The position numbers were made by a program, and so were the translations under genes. From NCBI GenBank assembly GCA_913043005.1, contig CAJWKU010000015.1:1-40531 (forward strand): 40,531 nt of DNA, read 5' to 3'. The notes beneath the pieces are model-generated. The model saw only the letters and a list, made by a program, of their open reading frames with translations. It searched no databases and was not told the origin of the DNA. Shown piece by piece: positions 24,629-33,611 of this stretch. Position 1 is the first letter of the stretch. Each line of letters begins with the position of its first letter. This DNA comes from an uncultured Cryomorphaceae bacterium (GTDB taxonomy: Bacteria > Bacteroidota > Bacteroidia > Flavobacteriales > Schleiferiaceae).

Positions 24629-27109
24629 TTACTCCTTATTTTTTGATTTGATCAGACGATACTCTGAGAAGCCTGCAAAGCCAATTACTGCAAAAAGTAG
24701 TATGCTAAATCCGAGGTTTATTTGCTCTCCAATATGATATGTTTTGGGATTAAACGTGAAAACTAATTCTTTTGTATCGGCGGGGATTACAGCAGATCTC
24801 AAAATATAATTAGCTCTCAAGATATCTATCGGTTGTCCATCAGCCGTGGCTGTCCATTCTTGATTAGGCGCAGAATAGTATATTTCAGAAAATATTGCAA
24901 GCTGATCACGGTTAAGATCTGAGACAGAATAAATCATTTTATTCGGTGCGTAATTCTTTAATTGAATAGATGCATTTTTTATACTGTCATTTTTAGTCGA
25001 GAGCAATTTAGTCCATCTTTGAGCATCATCTTCTCTAATGAAATCAGGTTCAAAAATTGCTGTTTTCATTGGATTAAAATCCGTCAGAAAATTCATTGCG
25101 TCATTAGGGCTGGTTGCTAGCTTTATTTCTTCAGGGAACCAAGCGTGACCGCATGCATCAGGATTTGCCTGTGCTGTAGTACTTTTCTCACCATTTGATA
25201 CTATAAACCATTTAGCATTTAACATACTAAAAATAGACATATTACCTTTGCTCATCTGATTTTCAATAAGGTCTTGGTATCTGGCTAATTTTGCACCATG
25301 GTAACCTCCAATAGATTTGTGATGAGCAGATGTATATGCATCAGAGGTCAAGCTTACAGTCGTATTTAAGACCCTGTAATGAGGATCAGTATCTTTCAAA
25401 ATGAATAAGTCTGTCGCACTGGGTTTTTGCTGTTGGTTTAATTTTCTAGAAGTTATTAGATCTTCAGAACCAAGTTGATCTTTATCGAATTTCCATAAAT
25501 CAATAAGAGTTAAAGAGCATAGTAAAAGCGCTAAGACTCCAATTTTAATTTTCTTTTCAATGAATAACCAAATGGAACCTGCAGATAAAATAATAAAAAG
25601 TAAAGTTTGTAAAGCAGAGCTTTTTAAAAGTGATTTGCGATCATTTAATATAACATCCATTGGGAATCCTTGATCAGATAGGTTTGCATCATTTGGCCCT
25701 TCCAGGCCAAGTAATGCGGGCCCAAAAAGCCATATTATTAATGCAAACCCTCCAGCAATTAATGTGGAGCGTATAAGTACTTTAAGAGCTTTCTCCTTTT
25801 TTTCTCCTAATAAAATATCTACTCCTTTAAACCCAATAATTGGAATTATAACAAAAGCGATTACTAGTGCCATGCTCGGAACTCGAAACTTATTGTAGAG
25901 AGGTAAATACTCAAAAATGAAACTATTTATAAATTCAGCATGTTTCCCCCAAGCTAAAATCAAAGTAATTAATAATGCGGAAATACTACCCCAAAGAAGG
26001 GGTCCACGTACGGAGAAAAGTCCAATGATAAAGAATAAGAAAACTACTGAACCCAAATAGTATGCCCCATTGACTAAAGATTGATCACCAAAATATAAGA
26101 CGCTTCCCGCATACTGATTGGCCACTTTTGTTGCTTGGGATAGTGGCATTTGTTGTGAGAAATTATTTGTTAGGACTTCAACTATTTCAGTGCCTTCATA
26201 ATTTTGCTTGGCCCCACCTCCTGTCGCGTTAGGTATGAAAAGATTTACGGTTTCACCAATACCATATGACCAGCTCATCGCATAGTCGAAATCTAACCCC
26301 TTGGAATTCTCTTCTTGAGAATTTTCAGTAAGAGCAGAGTGCCCACCTCTCATAGATTCTTGCGTGTAGGCATAGGAAGACCATAGGTTTCCAAAATTTG
26401 GACCTACCCCTAACATAGCTGCCAATAAAAGTAGTAAACATCGTTTTGCCCAAGAATTCATTTCACCTCTTTGAAAAGAATAAACGCCATAGGAAATTAC
26501 CATTGTTAATATTGGTAGTGCGGTATAATAGGTGATTTGAAAATGATTCGCATGGATACTCAGGCCAGTAAATAATGCGGTCAAAGCAAAACCCAGCCAA
26601 ATACGACCTTTTAGAGTAAATAAAACTCCCATTAAAAGAGGTGCTATATAAACTGCAGTTCTTATTTTTGCATTGTGGCCTGCGGCAAGAGAAATTATAA
26701 AAAATGCTGAAAATCCAAAAGCTAAGGCACCAATAAGAGAAATAGATGGTCGGACTTTTATCGCTCTTAACAAAGCAAAAAAGCCTAGCATTAACGATAT
26801 GATTATATAGATTCCTGATTTTTCGATAAGGATTTTATTAATCCCGCCTTGGACATATGATAACCAATTATTTGGATAATTAGTGGCGATTTGAAATGTC
26901 GGCATTCCTGAAAACATCGAATTAGTCCAAAGAGGTTCTTGACTATTTTCACTTCTAAATTCTCTGATTTCACGCCCTTTTGCAAGCCCCATCAGAATGT
27001 CATCTTGCTCAATGGTTTGATTTTCAAATACTACTGGCCAAAAATAAATGATAGCAGAAAGAACAATTATTAGAGGCGCTAAATTAGAAATTGTTAAATT
27101 TTTTTTCAT
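24629..27109 (-). CDS. YfhO-like multi-pass membrane protein
   Basis: 826 residues. It has about a dozen membrane helices in the first two thirds, an extracytoplasmic C-terminal region of about 250 residues, and a last membrane helix near 797-815. The opening loop after helix 1 (QTIEQDDILMGLAKGREIREF), the motif TNSMFSGMPTFQI and AAGHNAKIRTAVYIAPLLMG resemble Bacteroidota YfhO-family proteins, which share the GT-C fold of lipid-linked-sugar glycosyltransferases. YfhO of Gram-positive bacteria glycosylates teichoic acid, but the role here is not known. It pairs with the downstream GT4 gene and is divergent from the sulfotransferase module, suggesting surface-glycan work. A weak box TAGCTTTA lies at 27142-27135. 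Confidence 0.85.
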   Translation of the reverse strand: MKKNLTISNLAPLIIVLSAIIYFWPVVFENQTIEQDDILMGLAKGREIREFRSENSQEPLWTNSMFSGMPTFQIATNYPNNWLSYVQGGINKILIEKSGIYIIISLMLGFFALLRAIKVRPSISLIGALAFGFSAFFIISLAAGHNAKIRTAVYIAPLLMGVLFTLKGRIWLGFALTALFTGLSIHANHFQITYYTALPILTMVISYGVYSFQRGEMNSWAKRCLLLLLAAMLGVGPNFGNLWSSYAYTQESMRGGHSALTENSQEENSKGLDFDYAMSWSYGIGETVNLFIPNATGGGAKQNYEGTEIVEVLTNNFSQQMPLSQATKVANQYAGSVLYFGDQSLVNGAYYLGSVVFLFFIIGLFSVRGPLLWGSISALLITLILAWGKHAEFINSFIFEYLPLYNKFRVPSMALVIAFVIIPIIGFKGVDILLGEKKEKALKVLIRSTLIAGGFALIIWLFGPALLGLEGPNDANLSDQGFPMDVILNDRKSLLKSSALQTLLFIILSAGSIWLFIEKKIKIGVLALLLCSLTLIDLWKFDKDQLGSEDLITSRKLNQQQKPSATDLFILKDTDPHYRVLNTTVSLTSDAYTSAHHKSIGGYHGAKLARYQDLIENQMSKGNMSIFSMLNAKWFIVSNGEKSTTAQANPDACGHAWFPEEIKLATSPNDAMNFLTDFNPMKTAIFEPDFIREDDAQRWTKLLSTKNDSIKNASIQLKNYAPNKMIYSVSDLNRDQLAIFSEIYYSAPNQEWTATADGQPIDILRANYILRSAVIPADTKELVFTFNPKTYHIGEQINLGFSILLFAVIGFAGFSEYRLIKSKNKE

Positions 27110-27169
27110 CGGTTCAATTAAGAGGGTGACAATGTAAAGCTAAAGGGCAATGTTACGAACAAAACATCG

Positions 27170-27177
27170 TTACTTTG
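27170..27177 (+). promoter_or_regulatory. Possible -7 box of the sulfotransferase operon (TTACTTTG)
   Basis: One mismatch to TAnnTTTG, 8 nt before the ATG at 27186. It lies downstream of the alternative ATG at 27150 and therefore favours the shorter protein. Confidence 0.35.
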
Positions 27178-27185
27178 GTCTCAGT

Positions 27186-28037
27186 ATGAATCTAAATCAT
27201 CTTCCTAATGCCATTATTGCTGGAGCACCTAAGTGCGGTACTAGTTCTCTCTATTTTTGGTTGTCTGCACATCCTCAGGTTAAAGCCTCAATGGTTAAAG
27301 AAACTTTTTTTTTCGCTGATGAAGTAAATCGATTCAATAGAAATGCAAATATCATTGATCATTCAATTGATAAATACACAACCTACTTCAAGTCTCATGG
27401 CTTAAATGAAAGTAAAATTAGACTTGAGGCAACAGCACCTTATATCTATTATAAAAACGCTTTAAAGCATATACCGGCATTAGCTTCAAACCCTAAGGTT
27501 ATTTTTGTTTTAAGAGAACCTTCGTCAAGATTATATTCTCAATATCGTTTTGAAAGTCATCGGACGAAGAGAATAAAAATGAATTGGAGAGATTACTCTC
27601 AAGATGAGGTGCTAAAATCTCATGGTGATTATGAATTCTATTTAAAAAAATGGATGAAGGCATTAGGTTCAGATAGAATTCATGTCTGCACCTTTGAATC
27701 TTTGGTAAAAAAGACGAATGAAACCATGATTGATATCGCAGAATTCCTTGACATCGATTCTTCATTTTATAAAGACTATGTTTTTGTTCAACACAATGAG
27801 ACAGTTGCGATAAAGAGTAAGTTTATTCACCGAACCGGTTTATTACTCCAGCGTTATGTTCCACATTCAATTCAAGAGAAAATTTTGCCATTTTATTTAT
27901 TTCTCAATTCCGGAAAAATGCCCAAGAAAGATCCAATTGATAAAAAAATTCTTGAAAAAGTTAAATCGGAATACCGAGAATCAATTAATAGACTTAAACT
28001 TTTATTTCCTGATTTAAATTTAGATTTATGGGAATAG
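27186..28037 (+). CDS. PAPS-dependent sulfotransferase
   Basis: 283 residues from the ATG at 27186; a form 12 residues longer starts at 27150. The 5'-phosphosulfate-binding loop is clear, APKCGTSS (14-21), as is the 3'-phosphate site VIFVLREPSSRLYSQYRFE. Between them lies KETFFFADE, with a motif typical of carbohydrate sulfotransferases. It transfers sulfate from PAPS to a hydroxyl, most likely on a sugar of the surface glycan made by its neighbours. The shorter start places the P-loop at the usual distance from the N-terminus and suits a -7-like box at 27170. The 3' end overlaps the flippase gene by 10 bp. Confidence 0.88.
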   Translation: MNLNHLPNAIIAGAPKCGTSSLYFWLSAHPQVKASMVKETFFFADEVNRFNRNANIIDHSIDKYTTYFKSHGLNESKIRLEATAPYIYYKNALKHIPALASNPKVIFVLREPSSRLYSQYRFESHRTKRIKMNWRDYSQDEVLKSHGDYEFYLKKWMKALGSDRIHVCTFESLVKKTNETMIDIAEFLDIDSSFYKDYVFVQHNETVAIKSKFIHRTGLLLQRYVPHSIQEKILPFYLFLNSGKMPKKDPIDKKILEKVKSEYRESINRLKLLFPDLNLDLWE

Positions 28038-29530
28038 TAAAACGTCAATCTATTTGGAATCTTGCTTCTGGATATTTGGGTGTTTTTTTTGGCGCCATGA
28101 ATGGTCTTATTTTATTCCCATGGGCATTTCCAGAAAATCCTGAAGAAATGGGATTAGTGAGATGGGTAATTTCAGCATCTTTATTATTAGGTGCTGTATG
28201 TCATTTGGGTTGGCCTCAGACTATTGTTACTTATTTTCCAAGAGTAAATTCTGCTTTGCATGCTAGAATTATAAATACGGGCTTACTTGCTTCAAGTATT
28301 TGTCTTTTAATATTATTTTTAGTAGCTCTTTCATTAGGGGATTCGTTAATTATCTTTTTCATGAAGGATTATTTTGATCCAAGCTTTTGGCTTGTATTTC
28401 CTTTTGCGGCTGTATATATAGTTTTCGAATTATATTCTTCACAACTTATTCATGATCAGCAAGTTATACTTCCTTATTGGTTAAAAGATACAGGTAGAAA
28501 ATTATTACTTACTATTCTTTTGATGGCTTTTGGTTTGGGGGTTATTTCAAGTTTAGATATTTTTTTATATCTATTGATGCTTGGATATGGTTGTTATGCT
28601 TTTTTTATTTTTGTTAATGCTAAAAAGATAAAAATATCTATTCCTGAAGCTAGTATGGCATGGCCTAAAAGTGAGATGTTTGGATATAGCTTAGTAATGT
28701 TATTAACGGTTAGTGCTCAAATGTCATTTGGACAACTGGATATTCTCATGATTGGAAGTTTTTTAGGACTGGCCGAAGTTGCTCAATATAGTATAGCATT
28801 CAGTTTTGGTATTGTGGTCGCCATGCCTATGAAAGCGATGAATGCATCACTGCGTCCTATTATTTCAAAATATGTTGCTCAAGAAAATTGGGTAGAGCTT
28901 CGTCATATCGGTTTGCGAAGTCTGTGTACTCAGTGGGTAGTATCTTCTTTTTTGTTTTTAATTATTCTATCAGTTAGCCCGTGGGTATTTAATATTCTTC
29001 CTGCAGTTTACCAAGGAGGTGAACCTGCTTTGTTTTGGGTAGCTGCTGCGCAACTCGTTAATGTATCAACAGGCCCAAGTGGTTTAGTTTTAGTGGCATC
29101 AAAAAAATTTAAATGGGAATTATATGCTAACCTAGTTTTAATTTTATTTGCTTTAACGGCTGGTACTTTTTATATACCAAATAAAGGTTTAGAGGGTGCT
29201 GCTCAAATATTTTTCACTGCCATAGTCTTGTATAATTTAGTTAAGTTGATAGCCCTATATAGATTAACAGGGGATTTTTGGTTAGGAATCAAATTTTTTA
29301 AATCATTCATATGGTTGGTTACAGGAGTGTTTTTCCATTTCATATTCTGGGATTTATTGTTTTTCATAAATATTGATCATCTATTTACGAATTCTATTGA
29401 TGGGGCTTTTTATTCCATTATTGAAATATTGGTATTTTTAATTTGGACTCTTTTTGGTGTGTATCTTTTAAATTTATCTCCTGATTTAAAATTTTCGATA
29501 AACAGAATATTAAACTGGAATAAAAAATGA
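28028..29530 (+). CDS. Polysaccharide flippase, Wzx/MATE-like (MOP superfamily)
   Basis: 500 residues, strongly hydrophobic, with 12-14 predicted membrane helices spread over the whole length and short basic loops. The N-terminal VKRQSIWNLASGYLGVFFGAMNGLILFPWAF and the central FGQLDILMIGSFLGLAEVAQYSIAFSFGIVVAMPMKAMNASLRPIIS match the oligosaccharide-flippase pattern (polar residues in helix 7 after a cytoplasmic linker). It would move lipid-linked oligosaccharide across the inner membrane. It is translationally coupled on both sides: 10-bp overlap with the sulfotransferase and an ATGA overlap with the next glycosyltransferase. Confidence 0.88.
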   Translation: MGIVKRQSIWNLASGYLGVFFGAMNGLILFPWAFPENPEEMGLVRWVISASLLLGAVCHLGWPQTIVTYFPRVNSALHARIINTGLLASSICLLILFLVALSLGDSLIIFFMKDYFDPSFWLVFPFAAVYIVFELYSSQLIHDQQVILPYWLKDTGRKLLLTILLMAFGLGVISSLDIFLYLLMLGYGCYAFFIFVNAKKIKISIPEASMAWPKSEMFGYSLVMLLTVSAQMSFGQLDILMIGSFLGLAEVAQYSIAFSFGIVVAMPMKAMNASLRPIISKYVAQENWVELRHIGLRSLCTQWVVSSFLFLIILSVSPWVFNILPAVYQGGEPALFWVAAAQLVNVSTGPSGLVLVASKKFKWELYANLVLILFALTAGTFYIPNKGLEGAAQIFFTAIVLYNLVKLIALYRLTGDFWLGIKFFKSFIWLVTGVFFHFIFWDLLFFINIDHLFTNSIDGAFYSIIEILVFLIWTLFGVYLLNLSPDLKFSINRILNWNKK

Positions 29531-30714
29531 TTCTCTGGTTAACTTACTGGTACCCTGATAAAGAAAACCCGGTTCGGGGTAATTTCATTCGTGCTCAATG
29601 GAAGGCAGTTCGTTCTGTAGGCTGCGAAGTTGAATTGCTTTTTATCGATATAGCTAAGGGGAAAAAAATGATGGAGGTGAATTGGACAAGAGGTTTAGAA
29701 GGCGAAATAATTTTAAAAGTTAGATCTCGGGCATGGAAAACAATATATCATACACCTATTTGGGCAGCAAAATTGATTACTCGTAAATGGGCTGATAAAA
29801 CAGGATTAGATCAGCCCACAGCAATTCATGCTAATGTAGTCTTCCCAGCGGGTATTCTTGCTGAACATTTGGGAAGGAGATGGAATATTCCATATGTCAT
29901 TACTGAACATTGGTCCAAGGCGGGAAAATGGACACGTCATAAGTTGTTCGGAAAAAAGGTAAGATCCTCATATGAGGAGGCTTTTGCAATTCTGCCAGTT
30001 TCTAAACATTTATCAGAGGAATTACAGAACAAGTTACCAAAAATTGTAAAAGATAATTTCAGGATAATTCCTAATGCAATAGATATCAATTCTTTTAAGT
30101 ACTTGAAAAGAAAACTAGAGCCAGAGAAAAAAAGAATAAAAATTTTAGGAGTTGCAAGTCTAATTTCTTCAAATGCTCTTTTGAAAAGAGTTGATTTTTC
30201 AATTGAAGCGCTGTCTATTCTTAAGCGAAAGCACCCTAATATAATCTGGGATTACACCCATGTTGGTTCTGGTAGTCGATTGAAAGTCCTGCAAGATTAT
30301 GCCAAGGGTCTTGGTGTAGATGATAACATCAATTGGTTAGGGTCATTGAATTCAAATCAACTTTATGAAGAGTATTGTAAAGCAGATATTTTTCTTCAAC
30401 CTTCAAAATCCGAGACTTTTGGAATTGTTGTTCTTGAGGCTATTGAAACAGGTCTTAGCGTAATTGCCTCAGATATTCCTGCTTTTAAATCCTGGGTAAA
30501 TGAAAAAACAGGTGTTAGAGTAAAATTGAATCCAAATGCAATTGCCGATGGAGTGGAAGGTTTATGGAAAAATCCAATAGCTGTTCCTAAAGACGTATTG
30601 GAATCAAAAAAATACGCCCCGACTGAAGTGGGGGCGCATATAAAAGAAGTTTATGATGATTTATTAGGCTCGCGTCAAAATGGTAAATCTTCGGTTAAAA
30701 AGGAATCTAATTAA
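29527..30714 (+). CDS. Family-4 glycosyltransferase
   Basis: 395 residues, GT-B fold. The N-terminal acceptor domain starts LTYWYPDKENPVRGNFIRAQWKAV, and has IHANVVFPAGILAEHLGRRW and VITEHWS. The C-terminal donor domain has IPNAIDINSF, VASLISSNALLKRVDFSIEAL, WLGSLNSNQLYEEYCKADIFLQPSKSETFGIVVLEAIETG (the E-x7-E motif of retaining GT4 enzymes) and VIASDIPAFKSWV. It shares the ATGA stop/start junction with the flippase gene, so it belongs to the same glycan module. The sugar is unknown. It is convergent with the chalcone-isomerase-like gene after 36 bp. Confidence 0.9.
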   Translation: MILWLTYWYPDKENPVRGNFIRAQWKAVRSVGCEVELLFIDIAKGKKMMEVNWTRGLEGEIILKVRSRAWKTIYHTPIWAAKLITRKWADKTGLDQPTAIHANVVFPAGILAEHLGRRWNIPYVITEHWSKAGKWTRHKLFGKKVRSSYEEAFAILPVSKHLSEELQNKLPKIVKDNFRIIPNAIDINSFKYLKRKLEPEKKRIKILGVASLISSNALLKRVDFSIEALSILKRKHPNIIWDYTHVGSGSRLKVLQDYAKGLGVDDNINWLGSLNSNQLYEEYCKADIFLQPSKSETFGIVVLEAIETGLSVIASDIPAFKSWVNEKTGVRVKLNPNAIADGVEGLWKNPIAVPKDVLESKKYAPTEVGAHIKEVYDDLLGSRQNGKSSVKKESN

Positions 30715-30750
30715 ATATTGTTAAAGTTTTAACGAGATGTTTTTGGGCAA

Positions 30751-31317
30751 TTAACTACCGAGCATTTCATCTTTCAGGCTTTCTTGAGCAGGAACATCTC
30801 CCAACCATATGCTAAATAACGCTTGTTTAAATGCCAAACCTTTAAATGTGCCAAGTTCCTTTTGGTTTTTGGATAGATATACGGCATCTCCGGAATGATA
30901 GTTCAATGAGATAACATCCCCTTTTTTGAATTCATCTTTCAAAAAGTCCTTAAATTTCTTGATATCATTTGCATTTGACTTACCCGCTGATGCATTTGCA
31001 AAGCCTTCTTCTAAGGCTTCAATAAAGCGTTCTTGTGTGACCAATTTTGAAGCTATTTCAATACGAATACCCATTTCTTCATCAGCCATAATTACTTTTT
31101 TGGCTTCAGACGTCTTGGATTTCACATACAAGGCACCTACATAAAGATCCAAGAAAATTAGTTTTGTTCTCAAACCTCCGCCGTTCAATACGGTTTGTTG
31201 GCCATTCATGGATATCGTTTCTGGGAAGTCTATACCCTCAATATTTTTGGTCTGAGCTTGCGAGCTAATGCAAAATGTAAATGCCCCAGCCAGTAAAAGT
31301 GCTTTGAATGTTTTCAT
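30751..31317 (-). CDS. Secreted chalcone-isomerase-like protein
   Basis: 188 residues. A signal peptide (MKTFKALLLAGAFTFCISS, cleavage near QAQ, residues 20-22) targets it to the periplasm. The mature part opens with IEGIDFPETISMNGQQTVLNGGGLRTKLIFLDLYVGALYV, typical of bacterial chalcone isomerase-like (Chalcone_3 type) proteins, followed by the IRIEIASKLVTQERFIEALEEGF helix and AFKQALFSIWLGDVPAQESLKDEMLG at the C-terminus. Flavonoid synthesis is not expected here. Relatives bind fatty acids or have no known activity, so the function is open. It lies 17 bp after the YihY gene and may be the last gene of nadC-yihY-this. Confidence 0.86.
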   Translation of the reverse strand: MKTFKALLLAGAFTFCISSQAQTKNIEGIDFPETISMNGQQTVLNGGGLRTKLIFLDLYVGALYVKSKTSEAKKVIMADEEMGIRIEIASKLVTQERFIEALEEGFANASAGKSNANDIKKFKDFLKDEFKKGDVISLNYHSGDAVYLSKNQKELGTFKGLAFKQALFSIWLGDVPAQESLKDEMLGS

Positions 31318-31334
31318 TATTTTAATTGTATTGA

Positions 31335-32258
31335 TTATTTGTTTTTATTCGAATTCGATGAAGTTACGCGGTTTTTTGCTTCCGCTAAACTAGCATTTAA
31401 TTCGAAACCTATTATTAAGCCAATTGCATTAACATAAATCCATAATTGAACTATCAATAATGTTCCTATTGATCCATAAAATTGATTATATGTAGCGAAA
31501 TGAGTAACATATGTCCCAAATAATGTTGACGATAAGACAACTAATAATGTTGCAAGTAAGGCTCCTGGCGAAATAAATCTCCAAGGTGCCGATCTCATGG
31601 GACCAAAATAAAATAACATTGAAATCGCTAATAGAATTATAATAAGAAGAATAACGTTTCTTAATCCAATGAGCAATGTTGAGACGGAAACACCAATCCA
31701 AATATCTTGAATATATTGATCCAGAAATGACTTAGAAATTGTAATTAATGAAATGCCAATTATAATTAGGACCGCTAATGTTAGTGTCAAAGCTAAAGCA
31801 GCTAAATATTGAGACCAGAAACCCCTTACATTCAGTTTGTAAATTGTAAGGCCAAAATTTCCAATTAAAGATAATGTGCCATTTGTTGCAAAGACTAATG
31901 TTGCCAGTATAGTGACGCTCAAAAGATCACCCCGGCGAATAGTTAAAATATCATTAATGGTTGTTTCAACAGCTTCAAAACTATTAGGGGGCAGAACTTC
32001 CTTTAAAAGGAAAAAAACTTGTTCTTGAAAACCATCAATAGGAATAAAAGGGATCAATGTAAATAAGAAAATAATTCCTGGAAAGAGCGCAAGAAAAAAA
32101 GAAAAACTTATGCTGGCTGCACGGCTTGTTACCGCACCCTCCCAGATTCCTTTTCCAAAAAAAACTGCAACATCAAATATGCTTAAGCCATCAAAGTATG
32201 GGACTTTAATTTTTTTTAAATTTCTTTTCAATGAGTTTTTTATTTTTTCAAACATCAT
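31335..32258 (-). CDS. YihY/BrkB-family inner-membrane protein
   Basis: 307 residues with about six membrane helices. The family hallmark is SRAASISFSFFLALFPGIIFLFTLIPF in the first third. Later come LVFATNGTLSLIGNFGLTIYKLN, RSAPWRFISPGALLATLLVVLSSTLFGTYVTHFATYNQFYGSIGTLLIVQLWIYVNAIGLIIGFELNASL, which is the most conserved part. Older databases call it ribonuclease BN in error, and its role is unknown. ATG ATG double start. It begins 1 bp after the nadC stop, so the two are co-transcribed. The nadC-yihY pairing beside rlmH is common in Bacteroidota. Confidence 0.92.
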   Translation of the reverse strand: MMFEKIKNSLKRNLKKIKVPYFDGLSIFDVAVFFGKGIWEGAVTSRAASISFSFFLALFPGIIFLFTLIPFIPIDGFQEQVFFLLKEVLPPNSFEAVETTINDILTIRRGDLLSVTILATLVFATNGTLSLIGNFGLTIYKLNVRGFWSQYLAALALTLTLAVLIIIGISLITISKSFLDQYIQDIWIGVSVSTLLIGLRNVILLIIILLAISMLFYFGPMRSAPWRFISPGALLATLLVVLSSTLFGTYVTHFATYNQFYGSIGTLLIVQLWIYVNAIGLIIGFELNASLAEAKNRVTSSNSNKNK

Positions 32259-32259
32259 C

Positions 32260-33138
32260 TCAAAAGTCGGCTTTAAAATTTAAATCTAGGTTTTTAGAAG
32301 AATGAGTAAGGGCGCCTACTGAAATGAAATCTACTCCACTTAGCGCGTATTCTCTAATATTATCTTCAGTAATACCGCCACTGACCTCTATCTCCTTAGC
32401 TCCATTAATTATTTTTACAGCCTCAAAACACATTTTTGGCGAAAAATTATCGAGCATAATACGATTAATGTTTTTTTCATTTAAAGCTTCCTTAACTTCA
32501 TTTATATTGCGTACCTCAACCTCGATTTCTCTGAATAGATTATTATTTTTTAAATATTCTGAGGTTCGAGCCAATGCTTCCTTTATTCCTCCGCAATAGT
32601 CGACATGGTTGTCCTTAAGCATTATGTAATCATGTAATCCCATTCGATGATTAAATCCGCCACCCGTGTTTACTGCATATTTTTCAAGAATTCTCCAACC
32701 TGGAGTGGTCTTTCGCGTATCGAGAAGTTTACACGGAGTGCCTTCAATTTGTTTGATTATTTTTTTAGTCAGTGTTGCTATTCCACTTAATCTTTGAGTG
32801 TAGTTTAACATAATCCTTTCCGCACCCAATAATGACGAAACTGGACCAGTCGCAGTCAGGAGAATCTGACCATTTGAGATTGAATCTCCATCTACTACAT
32901 AGTGCTTGCAAGAAATAGCTGGATCAATTGCTTGAAATATATGCGGCACCAGATTTAAGCCTGCTATTATGCCGTTTTCTTTTGCTTTCAGATGGGCTTT
33001 CCCAAATTCATCCTTATCAAAACAAGCTAGGCTAGAATGATCTCCTGAATCAATGCCAGAGCCAAAATCCTCTTGAATTGCAGAAGTTAAATGATTATTC
33101 CACTCTTCTCCTTGTAAATATTCTATTATCTGTTTCAC
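32260..33138 (-). CDS. nadC: Nicotinate-nucleotide pyrophosphorylase (quinolinate phosphoribosyltransferase)
   Basis: 292 residues from the GTG at 33138. NadC converts quinolinate and PRPP to nicotinate mononucleotide in de novo NAD synthesis. Visible: EDFGSGIDSGDHSSLA near the N-terminus, the substrate-binding LDTRKTTPGWRILEKYAVNTGGGFNHRMGLHDYIMLKDNH, EVEVRN, IMLDNFSP and EVSGGI, SVGAL. An ATG at 33171 gives 11 more residues, but its coding region would overlap the divergent rlmH start by 11 bp. The GTG places EDFG at the usual distance from the N-terminus, so I prefer it, with some doubt. yihY follows immediately. nadA and nadB are not in the window. Confidence 0.95.
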   Translation of the reverse strand: MKQIIEYLQGEEWNNHLTSAIQEDFGSGIDSGDHSSLACFDKDEFGKAHLKAKENGIIAGLNLVPHIFQAIDPAISCKHYVVDGDSISNGQILLTATGPVSSLLGAERIMLNYTQRLSGIATLTKKIIKQIEGTPCKLLDTRKTTPGWRILEKYAVNTGGGFNHRMGLHDYIMLKDNHVDYCGGIKEALARTSEYLKNNNLFREIEVEVRNINEVKEALNEKNINRIMLDNFSPKMCFEAVKIINGAKEIEVSGGITEDNIREYALSGVDFISVGALTHSSKNLDLNFKADF

Positions 33139-33143
33139 CTTTG
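33112..33143 (+). promoter_or_regulatory. Possible rlmH promoter (TTG - 21 nt - CACCTTTG)
   Basis: A -33 TTG (33112-33114) and a one-mismatch -7 box CACCTTTG (33136-33143), 21 nt apart, lie inside the nadC N-terminal coding region on the opposite strand. A transcript would start about 13 nt before the rlmH ATG. Confidence 0.35.
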
Positions 33144-33160
33144 CAAAGAACGTAAGAACT

Positions 33161-33586
33161 ATGGAAATCATTTTACTAGTCGTTGGATCGACTCAAGAAA
33201 AATACATCAAGGATGGGTTAGAGGTCTACAGCAATCGTCTTTCGAAATACTCAAAATTTAAAATAGTGAGTGTTTTAAATTCAGATAAATTATATGATTT
33301 CATTAAGAAAGGAGACCGATTCATATTACTTGATGAAAGAGGATCCTCTTTTTCTAGTAGAGGTCTGTCTAATCAATTTCAAAAGTGGATGAATTCTGGT
33401 CCGAAAAGATTAATTTTTGGTGTTGGAGGACCATATGGATTTAATAAGTTGACGTATGAAAAATCTGATGATATGATATCATTAGGTCCAATGACATTTA
33501 CTCATGATATGGTAAGATTAATATTTCTTGAGCAGCTATACAGATCATGGACTATTTTGAGAGGTGAACCATATCATCACGAATAA
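33161..33586 (+). CDS. rlmH: 23S rRNA pseudouridine-1915 N3-methyltransferase RlmH, short form
   Basis: 141 residues. RlmH is a SPOUT methyltransferase that N3-methylates pseudouridine 1915 in 23S rRNA helix 69. Present are FILLDERGSSFSSRGLSNQF, the SAM-binding knot IFGVGGPYGFN, and the C-terminal EQLYRSWTILRGEPYHHE, which carries the catalytic tyrosine-histidine region. It is about 14-16 residues shorter than the usual 155-157. The missing part lies near residues 38-45, in the loop after the second strand, so the active site should be intact. It is divergent from nadC, and holA follows after 25 bp. Confidence 0.95.
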   Translation: MEIILLVVGSTQEKYIKDGLEVYSNRLSKYSKFKIVSVLNSDKLYDFIKKGDRFILLDERGSSFSSRGLSNQFQKWMNSGPKRLIFGVGGPYGFNKLTYEKSDDMISLGPMTFTHDMVRLIFLEQLYRSWTILRGEPYHHE

Positions 33587-33595
33587 TTAATACAT

Positions 33596-33603
33596 TACTT
33601 TTG
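33596..33603 (+). promoter_or_regulatory. -7 promoter box of holA (TACTTTTG), 8 nt before ATG
   Basis: Exact TAnnTTTG match in the 25-bp rlmH-holA gap. TCGATTAT separates it from the ATG at 33612, predicting a leader of only about 5 nt. No clear -33 TTG. Confidence 0.5.
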
Positions 33604-33611
33604 TCGATTAT

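Noticed and set aside
30720-30733. Palindrome GTTAAAGTTTTAAC between the convergent glycosyltransferase and chalcone-isomerase-like genes, followed by five T a few bases later
   Set aside because: Only six AT-rich pairs and a 2-nt loop, too weak for an intrinsic terminator, and common by chance at this base composition.
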